Assembly: GCA_041687675.1 (NCBI GenBank)
Contig: JAWLBM010000066.1
Location: 1-14,117 of the forward strand
Direction of reading: 5' to 3'
Length of the DNA: 14,117 nt
DNA from: JAWLBM01 sp041687675
GTDB lineage: Bacteria; Pseudomonadota; Alphaproteobacteria; Rhizobiales; Pleomorphomonadaceae
In this document: one piece after another, positions 1 to 5,083 of the stretch
Position numbering within the stretch: position 1 is the stretch's first letter
Layout: every line of letters begins with the position of its first letter
Notes under the pieces: generated by a model
The model's input: only the letters and a program-made list of their open reading frames with translations
Database searches by the model: none
What the model was told of the DNA's origin: nothing
Position numbers and translations under genes: made by a program

Positions 1-416
1 ATGTCCGGCAGTCCGACGAGGGGATCATCGCCGAGGGCGGTGATCGTCTCAAGGGTCATGTAGCGGGCTCGCTGGACTAGGAGGATGGCGCCCACGAGCC
101 GGGTGATTGCCGCCTCGTCGGGGAAGATTCCGACGACCTCGGTCCGGCGCTTGATCTCGCCGTTGAGCGACTCGAGCGGGTTGGTCGAGTGCAGCTTGGC
201 CCGGTGCTGGGCCGGGAAGCTCATGTAGGCGAGTACGTCCGGCTCCGCGTTGTCCATCAGCGCGGCCAGCTTCGGCGCCTTTGGCCGAAGCTGGTCGGCG
301 ACGCGGCGCCACTGCAGCCTGGCGCTGTCGGCATCGTTCTGGGCAAAGGCCGTGGCGATGAAGGCCGAGACGACACGGCGCCCCTGGCGGCCCGGCGTCG
401 CCTCGGCACACCAGGC
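1..416 (-). pseudogene. IS256-family (mutator type) transposase, 3' fragment
   Basis: Read on the minus strand in the frame of codon 3-5, this stretch gives the C-terminal part of an IS256-family transposase. Recognisable blocks are RRVVSAFIATAFAQNDAD, ADQLRPKAPKLAAL, DVLAYMSFPAQHRAKLHSTN, PLESLNGEIKRRTEVVGIFP and RARYMTLETITALGDDPLVG. The catalytic Glu region (TNPLESLNGEIKRR) is present, but the N-terminal half with the two catalytic Asp residues is absent. The family block usually written ILLEQNDEWAVQRARYM reads ILLVQRARYM here, so about seven residues are missing in frame. Upstream homology stops near 390-416, right beside the stop codon of a permease fragment. The 3' end runs off the window. 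It cannot encode an active transposase. Family assignment is from remembered consensus and is firm; the exact breakpoint is approximate. Confidence 0.85.
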
Positions 417-671
417 TCAAGCGGACCTCTCGCGGGCTTCTTCTGCAGACTTCCCGTCGGCGGTCCTGCGCCCGGCGTACCACCGAGCGCGGATGCCGGC
501 GATGCCGTTGGGCAGCATGATGATCACCGCGACGACGATGACACCCAGGAGGAGCAGCCTGTACTCGCCGGCCCCGCGCAGGAGTTCGTTGCCGATGGTG
601 ACCACGAAAGCGCCGAGGACGGCTCCGGGGAAGCGTCCGAGTCCGCCGATGGCGGCGCCGTGCGGCGCCTT
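417..671 (-). pseudogene. Branched-chain amino acid ABC transporter permease (LivM-like), C-terminal fragment
   Basis: The minus-strand frame ending in TGA at 417-419 reads AAIGGLGRFPGAVLGAFVV, then ELLRGAGEYRLLLLGVIVVA and MLPNGIAGIRARW. This matches the last transmembrane segments and the typical IGGLG...GAVLGA / YR-L-GL / PxGIxG pattern of LivM/LivH-family inner-membrane permeases of branched-chain amino acid importers. Only about 80 residues remain of a protein normally about 300 or more long. The frame is closed upstream by TGA at 672-674 and no further permease sequence follows, so the gene is a truncated remnant, probably cut during IS insertion or recombination. Its stop codon looks native and the IS256 fragment begins immediately after it in the same frame. 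Assignment to LivM rather than LivH is uncertain. Confidence 0.7.
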
Positions 672-840
672 TCACTCCGGCGCCGAGAGTGGAATCCCGC
701 GCGGACGGCAACAATGGTGCCTGCGGTCACCATTGCGGGCGCCGCCCCCGACCCCGAACATAGGTGCACAAGTTCGCCAAAGGTCCGACAGGTAGCGGCC
801 GCCGAAGCGGCGGCCGGCAGACGACACCCGGAGGACACCA

Positions 841-1205
841 ATGCGCACTTCATCCACAGCAGACACCGCACCCATAGCACCGCCTTCAAACGGCAGGTCG
901 TCCAGGAGTATCTGGCGGGCGAGACGCTCCACGCGCTCGGCAAACGGCACGACCTCTCGCGCAACTTGATCCGGATCTGGCTTCAGAAGCATCAGGCCGG
1001 CGCCTTTGACGAGGAGGCGGTGGCGGCCGACACGGTCCAGGAATACGAAGCCCGGATCGCCGCGCTGGAACGGCTCGTCGGCAAGCAGGCCACGGAGCTC
1101 GAGTTTCTGAAGGGGGCTCTGAAAAACGCACCGCGCGCGAGAAGCGGCAGTACCTCCGTGATCACCGGCCCGACGGTCTCTCCATCTCAGAAGGATGCGA
1201 ACTGA
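841..1205 (+). pseudogene. IS3-family transposase subunit OrfA, apparently frameshifted at its start
   Basis: OrfA supplies the helix-turn-helix DNA-binding part of IS3 transposases. The frame ending with TGA at 1203-1205 contains RTHSTAFKRQVVQEYLAGET, then LSRNLIRIWLQKHQAGAFDE (the HTH) and YEARIAALERLVGKQATELE (a leucine-zipper-like coiled coil). A GGAGG ribosome site at 832-836 sits just ahead of ATG 841, but that ATG lies in another frame, which stops at 967-969 after about 42 codons. The conserved frame has no ATG, GTG or TTG between the presumed IS end and the HTH. The simplest reading is loss of one base shortly after ATG 841. The alternative, translation from ATG 714 outside the element, would add an unrelated N-terminus. 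OrfA-OrfB frameshifting in this family happens at the end of orfA, not here. Confidence 0.75.
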
Positions 1206-2029
1206 TGGAGATCGCGCGCTCCACCCACTACGACGGCGAGGCCGAGGCCTGCGACGACACGGCCGTCGTCGAGGCGATCGCAGCCATCTGCGAGGAATTC
1301 GAGAGCTATGGCTGGCGGCGAGTCCGCGCGGCGCTCCGGCATCAGGGTCTGGTCGTGAACCACAAGAAGATCAGGAGGTTGATGCGCGAGCACGGCCTCC
1401 AACCCCGCACCCGCCGGCGTCACGTCGCAACACCCGACAGTGACCACGACCACCCGATCTTCCCCAATCTCGTCGCCGACCGGCTCCCCGACGGTCCGGA
1501 CCAGATTTGGGTGGCCGACATCACCTACGTCGCGATCCTCACCGGCTTCGCCTACGTCGCGATCCTCACCGGCTTCGCCTACGTCGCGGTCATTCTCGAT
1601 GCCTGGTCCCGTCGCGTCGTCGGCTACGCGATCAGCCGCTCGATCGATGTGCGCCTGACCCTCGCCGCCCTGGCAGCGGCCGTGGAACGGCGCAAACCAC
1701 CGCTCGGATGCATTCACCACTCGGACCGCGGTTCGCACTACGCTGCCCTGGCCTACCGGTCTGCCCTGGTCGAAGCCGGTCTCGCCGGATCGATGGGACG
1801 GCGCGGCAATCCGTACGACAACGCCAAGGCGGAGAACTTCATGAAGACGTTGAAGGTCGAAGGCGTCTACCCGATGGCCTTCGAGACCTTCGCCGATGTC
1901 GCGGAGTTCCTCCCCAGGTTCATTGATGACGTCTACAGTGTCAAGCGCCTCCATTCGGCGCTCGGCTATCTCAGCCCCACCCAGTTCGAGGATCAGCACA
2001 CCCGGGTCACTGTCAAATCAGCAGCATGA
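1205..2029 (+). CDS. IS3-family transposase OrfB (DDE integrase core) with internal 9-residue duplication
   Basis: This is a 274-residue rve-type DDE recombinase that would cut and join IS ends. An HTH_21-like region (YGWRRVRAALRHQG...KKIRRLMREHGLQPR, about residues 35-70) precedes the catalytic core. Catalytic residues are D105 (WVADITY), D174 (HHSDRGSHYA) and E210 (NAKAENFMKTLK); the D174-E210 spacing is the normal 35 residues. Between the two Asp residues YVAILTGFA occurs twice in a row before YVAVILDAWSRR, so the D-D spacing is 69 instead of about 60. The extra copy falls in the central beta-hairpin, where it may well destroy activity, although the frame stays open to the usual C-terminus (LHSALGYLSPTQFEDQH). 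The start ATG overlaps the orfA stop. OrfB normally acts as an OrfAB fusion, and orfA looks broken, so autonomous transposition is doubtful. Confidence 0.9.
   Translation: MEIARSTHYDGEAEACDDTAVVEAIAAICEEFESYGWRRVRAALRHQGLVVNHKKIRRLMREHGLQPRTRRRHVATPDSDHDHPIFPNLVADRLPDGPDQIWVADITYVAILTGFAYVAILTGFAYVAVILDAWSRRVVGYAISRSIDVRLTLAALAAAVERRKPPLGCIHHSDRGSHYAALAYRSALVEAGLAGSMGRRGNPYDNAKAENFMKTLKVEGVYPMAFETFADVAEFLPRFIDDVYSVKRLHSALGYLSPTQFEDQHTRVTVKSAA
1526..1579 (+). repeat. Perfect 27-bp tandem duplication inside orfB
   Basis: Positions 1526-1552 and 1553-1579 are identical 27-base units, each encoding YVAILTGFA. A third partial copy (TACGTCGCGGTC) begins at 1580 and marks the ancestral continuation YVAVILDAW. 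The pre-existing similarity between the unit start and the following sequence may have seeded slippage. The duplication keeps the reading frame. Confidence 0.95.
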
Positions 2030-2058
2030 GTTCTGTCCGGCCGCAGGGGCCCACTCCA

Positions 2059-2240
2059 GATCGGGGGTCAGAATTGCAATCCGTTTGACAGCCAATGTCG
2101 GAGTCGAGGTGAATTCCAGCTCAGAGTGGACACACGTGCCGGCTTTGTTTCGTGCGGCTCGAAGGAAACCGTCCCTGCCCGACTGGCCACACTTCGTCCT
2201 GGATTTGGTCCTTCTTGGACCGGGTACGAACGCGGAGCCG
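2059..2240. other. Non-coding flank between the IS and bciA, possible second IS remnant
   Basis: No convincing gene is present. The stretch just after the IS end (GGGGGTCAGAATTGCAATCC, then GTTTGACA) looks like the terminal sequence of another insertion element, but I cannot name the family securely. A hairpin GGTCC-TTCTT-GGACC lies at 2207-2221, downstream of the minus-strand bciA stop. It could be a weak transcription end for bciA, although no T-run follows it on that strand. Confidence 0.35.
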
Positions 2241-3269
2241 TCAGAACACGGCGTGGTCACCCCGTTCGATCGAGGCCTCGCCCGCGAGCAGGCGCCCATA
2301 GAAGTCGAACAGAGTCTCCGTTCCGGTCGATGGCGTCGCCGATGCGTCGTAGCGTCCTGTGGCTGTGTCCAACACGAGCATCGACTCGGTCGCATAGTAA
2401 CGCCCGATCCGGGCCAGCTCGGCCTTGTCGGCGAATGTCGGAAGCGTACGCCCGAGCGTCGCCAGGCCCCAGACGATGGTATCCAGCAGACGCACGGGGA
2501 CATGCGAGAAGCGCGGCGGTCGCCCGAGCAGCCGAAACAGATGCTCGCCCTGTTGTCTCGGCGTGATCGCGTCCCCAGGCCCGCCGATCGGCAGCACCCG
2601 GTTGTGGTAGCCTTCGTCATCCAGGCAGTCGGCGATGTAGCGCGCCAGGTCTGCGTCGCTGATCGGCTTGCAGGCCGTCATCATGCCGTCGCCGAACACC
2701 AGGAAGGGCTTGCCTTGCCGGACGCGATCCACCTGTCCCGACAACGATTTGAAGAACGCCGTCGGCCGGACGATAGAATAGGTGAGACCGGAGTCGATCA
2801 GTTCCTTCTCGAAGGCCAGCTTCGCCTGCTGGAACGCCAGGAGTGGCTTTTGAACGCAGATCGCGGACAGCAGGATGAAATGCGTGACGCCCCGCTCCCG
2901 CGCAGCCTCGAGCGCCTTTGAATTGGCCCCGTGATCGATGGACCAGGCGTCCCGGGGCGCTCCGCTTCGCGAGGCAAGGCAGGACACCACAACGTCGAAG
3001 CGGTCGCCACGGAAGCCATCGCGAGCGAGCGACGGGGGCGCGGCCACGTCGCCGAAGCGCAGGGTCGCTCCGGCCAATAGTTGCGCGCTTTGCTCCGCAG
3101 TGAGCGCGCCACGCACACCTGCGCGGGGCCGCACGAAGCAGACCACATCGTGACCGCGCTCGACGAGTGCCCGCGCCGTGGCCCGACCGATCGTCCCAGT
3201 GGCGCCCAGCAAGAGGACGCGCTTACGATTGAAACGGTGTGCCGGTGCCGGGGTGGTTGGTTCGAGCAT
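2241..3269 (-). CDS. bciA: Divinyl chlorophyllide a 8-vinyl-reductase, BciA type (NADPH-dependent)
   Basis: This 342-residue protein is predicted to reduce the 8-vinyl group of divinyl (proto)chlorophyllide a with NADPH, a step in (bacterio)chlorophyll synthesis. It is an atypical short-chain (NmrA-like) Rossmann protein with the dinucleotide loop GATGTIG at residues 22-28. It matches plant DVR and bacterial BciA along its length: SCLASRSGAPRDAWSIDH, HFILLSAICVQKPLL, SGLTYSIVRPTAFFKSLSGQ, FGDGMMTACKPISDADL, VLPIGGPGDAITPRQQGEHL, IGRYYATESMLVLD, and a C-terminus in HAVF like the family's AIF. The ends look intact. ATG 3267-3269 was chosen because it gives a short N-terminal tail before the Rossmann strand; the ribosome site is weak (AGAAG, very close). 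No other pigment gene lies nearby; neighbours are an IS and a tRNA. Base composition is visibly less GC-rich than the flagellar block. The family is clear; actual pigment synthesis in this organism is inferred. Confidence 0.88.
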   Translation of the reverse strand: MLEPTTPAPAHRFNRKRVLLLGATGTIGRATARALVERGHDVVCFVRPRAGVRGALTAEQSAQLLAGATLRFGDVAAPPSLARDGFRGDRFDVVVSCLASRSGAPRDAWSIDHGANSKALEAARERGVTHFILLSAICVQKPLLAFQQAKLAFEKELIDSGLTYSIVRPTAFFKSLSGQVDRVRQGKPFLVFGDGMMTACKPISDADLARYIADCLDDEGYHNRVLPIGGPGDAITPRQQGEHLFRLLGRPPRFSHVPVRLLDTIVWGLATLGRTLPTFADKAELARIGRYYATESMLVLDTATGRYDASATPSTGTETLFDFYGRLLAGEASIERGDHAVF

Positions 3270-3463
3270 GACTTCTGCAAGGAAGAGAGGTCGGTGAGTC
3301 TTTGCCGTCGTAGGTCCGAGGCGCAGCGCCGCGAACCGCCTTCAACATATGTGCGTCCAGCTCCTCCGCCGGATAGCATACAGCGCAGGCGGCAACCCAA
3401 AATCCAACCCGCGGATCGGTCGCCTCGGGCATTGTGCGTAAGTCTTTGTCGCGGAAAGCAGTT
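3270..3463. other. Gene-poor gap between bciA and tRNA-Met
   Basis: This stretch is visibly less GC-rich than the flagellar genes. A minus-strand open frame at 3223-3432 (69 residues, starting MPEATDPRVGFWVAACAVCY) overlaps the bciA start and resembles nothing I recognise; it may be chance or a decayed gene. I see no clear terminator after the tRNA CCA end and no obvious promoter for bciA. Confidence 0.3.
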
Positions 3464-3540
3464 TGGTAGCGGAGGAGGGACTCGAACCCCCGACACGCGG
3501 ATTATGATTCCGCTGCTCTAACCAACTGAGCTACTCCGCC
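3464..3540 (-). tRNA. tRNA-Met (CAT), elongator type, CCA encoded
   Basis: On the minus strand a full cloverleaf folds. The acceptor is GGCGGAG with CTCCGCT (a G-U closing pair at 1-72). The D arm is GCTC...GAGC, the anticodon stem GCGGA/TCCGC encloses loop ATCATAA (anticodon CAT), and the T arm carries GTTCGAG. Discriminator A is at 3467 and CCA is encoded at 3464-3466. The sequence resembles alphaproteobacterial elongator tRNA-Met. A CAT anticodon could also be tRNA-Ile2 with lysidine, but the body fits Met. It is transcribed on the same strand as mnmA upstream and bciA downstream. Confidence 0.93.
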
Positions 3541-3544
3541 CCGG

Positions 3545-3565
3545 GGCCGCCGGTGACCGGCGGCC
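3545..3565 (-). other. GC-rich hairpin between the tRNA promoter and the tRNA
   Basis: GGCCGCCGG (3545-3553) and CCGGCGGCC (3557-3565) form a perfect 9-bp stem with a 3-base loop, just 5' of the tRNA on the minus strand. It would lie in the tRNA leader, where it could help 5' processing or block read-through from mnmA. No T-run follows on that strand, so I do not call it a terminator. Confidence 0.5.
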
Positions 3566-3577
3566 GAAGCGCCGCCG

Positions 3578-3606
3578 ATATAAGGGGCGGGTCGGGCGGG
3601 AGTCAA
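3578..3606 (-). promoter_or_regulatory. Sigma-70-type promoter for tRNA-Met
   Basis: On the minus strand TTGACT (3601-3606) and TTATAT (3578-3583) are separated by exactly 17 bases, a near-consensus housekeeping promoter followed by a GC-rich discriminator. The expected start near 3571 would give a leader of about 30 nt before the mature tRNA 5' end. No competing gene start lies here, so it serves the tRNA. Confidence 0.75.
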
Positions 3607-3692
3607 GCGTCGGCGGCGCGGATGCAGGCGCCGTCCGGCGGGGCACGGCGAAGGGGCGTCCGGCCGTCCCGCCGCGGTCCGAGCGTTCACCG

Positions 3693-4874
3693 TCAGGGCG
3701 CCACGACCCGGGCGGCGGCGCGGGCCGGCGGGCGGGCGGCGGCGGGCGGCGGGGCGGAGGCGATGAAGCCGCCGCCGAGGACGCGGGCGTCGTCGCCCGG
3801 GCCATCGTAGAGCACGCAGGCCTGGCCCGGCGCGACCCCGTGCTCGCCCTCGACGAGGTCGACGAAGACGCCGTCGGCGCCGGCGTGCAGCACGGCCGGC
3901 TGCGGGGCCCGCGAGGAGCGCACCTTGGCGAACACCTCGAGGCCCTCCGGCCCGAGGCCGCCCAGATCGCCGTCGCCGATCCAGTTCGCCTCGCGCAGGG
4001 CCAGCCGGCGCGTGATCAGTGCCTCGCGCGGGCCGACCACCACCCGGCGGGCCGCGGCGTCGAGCCGCACCACGAACAGCGGCTCGCCGGCGGCGATGCC
4101 GAGCCCACGCCGCTGGCCGACGGTGTAGCGGATGATGCCGTCGTGGCGGCCGAGCACCCGGCCGTCGACATGGACGATCTCGCCGGGCTCGGCCGCGTCG
4201 GGCCGCAGCCGCTCGATCACGTCGGCGTAGCGCCCCTCGGGCACGAAGCAGATGTCCTGGCTGTCGTGCTTGTCGGCGACGGCGAGGCCGAGTTCGCGGG
4301 CGAGCGCCCGCACCTCGGTCTTCGACAGCTCGCCGAGCGGGAAGCGCAGGAATTCGAGCTGCTCGCGAGTGGTGGCGAACAGGAAGTAGCTCTGGTCGCG
4401 GTCGGCGTCGATCGGGCGGAACAGGGCCCGGCGGCCGCCGACGGGCCGCGAGCGGACGTAGTGGCCGGTCGCCAGCGCGGCGGCCCCGAGGCCGCGGGCG
4501 GTGTCGAGCAGGTCGGAGAACTTGACCGTCTGGTTGCAGGCGACGCAGGGGATCGGCGTCTCGCCGGCGATGTAGCTCTCGGCGAAGCGGTCGATCACCG
4601 CGTCCCGGAAGCGGTCCTCGTAGTCCAGGACGTAGTGCGGGATGCCCAGCGCCTCGGCCACCCGGCGGGCGTCGCGGATGTCCTGGCCGGCGCAGCAGGC
4701 GCCCTTGCGATGGGTCGCCTCGCCGTGGTCGTAGAGCTGCAGCGTCACCCCGACGACGTCGAAGCCCTCGCGCTTCAGCAGGCCCGCGACCACGGAGCTG
4801 TCGACGCCGCCGGACATGGCGACGACGACCTGGGTCTCGGCGGGGCTGCCGGGAAGATCGAGACTGTTCATCAT
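3693..4874 (-). CDS. mnmA: tRNA-specific 2-thiouridylase MnmA
   Basis: MnmA makes the s2U part of mnm5s2U34 in tRNAs for Lys, Glu and Gln, using ATP and sulfur relayed from a cysteine desulfurase. The 393-residue product has the PP-loop SGGVDSS at residues 21-27, the catalytic cysteine C113 in PIPCVACNQTVKFSDLL, and the second (persulfide) cysteine C209 in HDSQDICFVPEG, as in E. coli MnmA C102/C199. GHYVRSR, DQSYFLF and YTVGQRRGLGI are further family signatures; a beta-barrel-like C-terminal part follows. The Ala/Pro-rich tail after about residue 370 is non-conserved. ATG 4872-4874 was chosen; a second ATG follows at once. It is divergent from fliK and stands upstream of tRNA-Met on the same strand, but that tRNA has its own promoter and is not an MnmA substrate. 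Confidence 0.97.
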   Translation of the reverse strand: MMNSLDLPGSPAETQVVVAMSGGVDSSVVAGLLKREGFDVVGVTLQLYDHGEATHRKGACCAGQDIRDARRVAEALGIPHYVLDYEDRFRDAVIDRFAESYIAGETPIPCVACNQTVKFSDLLDTARGLGAAALATGHYVRSRPVGGRRALFRPIDADRDQSYFLFATTREQLEFLRFPLGELSKTEVRALARELGLAVADKHDSQDICFVPEGRYADVIERLRPDAAEPGEIVHVDGRVLGRHDGIIRYTVGQRRGLGIAAGEPLFVVRLDAAARRVVVGPREALITRRLALREANWIGDGDLGGLGPEGLEVFAKVRSSRAPQPAVLHAGADGVFVDLVEGEHGVAPGQACVLYDGPGDDARVLGGGFIASAPPPAAARPPARAAARVVAP

Positions 4875-4927
4875 GTGCCGATCCCATCGCGACCCGGTCC
4901 ACGTTCTCGGAAGCGGGCGGCAAGAGT

Positions 4928-4976
4928 TGCCGGGTCCCCGGCAGGTCGTGCCCGGCAGGAGCGCCGGATTTTCCGG
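4928..4976 (+). promoter_or_regulatory. Cluster of GC dyads upstream of fliK, candidate FlbD (ftr-like) sites
   Basis: Three dyads lie side by side: TGCCGGG-TC-CCCGGCA (4928-4943), CCGGC-N6-GCCGG (4952-4967) and CCGGA-TTT-TCCGG (4964-4976). They lie roughly 80-130 bp upstream of the start expected from the sigma-54 promoter at 5031-5046, the usual place for a sigma-54 enhancer. FlbD, the sigma-54 activator of Caulobacter late flagellar genes, is encoded at the end of this cluster. That it binds here is inference. Confidence 0.5.
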
Positions 4977-5030
4977 AACAACTGGGCGGAACCTAGCGAA
5001 AAATCAAGCCCGCGTCACCTCGCCGTTCGC

Positions 5031-5046
5031 TGGCCCGGAGATTGCA
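5031..5046 (+). promoter_or_regulatory. Sigma-54 (-24/-12) promoter for fliK-flgD
   Basis: TGGCCCG-GAGA-TTGCA matches the general sigma-54 consensus TGGCACG-N4-TTGC(A/T) with one change (C for A at the fifth base), the variant found in Caulobacter flagellar promoters. GG at 5032-5033 and GC at 5044-5045 are 12 bp apart as required. The predicted start is near 5057, ahead of ATG 5084. It points toward fliK, not mnmA. Confidence 0.8.
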
Positions 5047-5083
5047 GCTTCGGCGGCGGCCCGTTTCGCCACCCGGAGGCAGC

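Larger units (their letters stand above)
765..2058 (+). mobile_element. IS3-family insertion sequence (orfA + orfB), probably defective
   Basis: The element carries the two-gene organisation of IS3-family elements, with orfB starting on the orfA stop codon (TGATG at 1203-1207). The likely right end is ...CACTCCA at 2052-2058, because its reverse complement starts TGGAGTGGGCCCC and runs into GGCCGGACAG, typical of this group. On the left, GGTCCGACAG at 782-791 matches the inner part of that repeat in 8 of 10 positions, but the outer bases do not match. The left boundary (about 765) is therefore tentative and may be damaged. I could not identify a target-site duplication. Confidence 0.6.

Noticed and set aside
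189..842. Extension of the IS3 orfA frame far upstream, giving a 338-residue protein
   Set aside because: The extension reads antisense through the IS256 and permease fragments and is unrelated to OrfA; only the part after about 846 matches the family.
3223..3432. A 69-residue minus-strand frame between tRNA-Met and bciA
   Set aside because: It overlaps the bciA start, has no clear ribosome site and no recognisable family; noted in the gap entry but not called a gene.
3545..3565. The hairpin before tRNA-Met as the mnmA terminator
   Set aside because: No T-run follows on the minus strand, and the hairpin lies downstream of the tRNA promoter, inside the tRNA leader.
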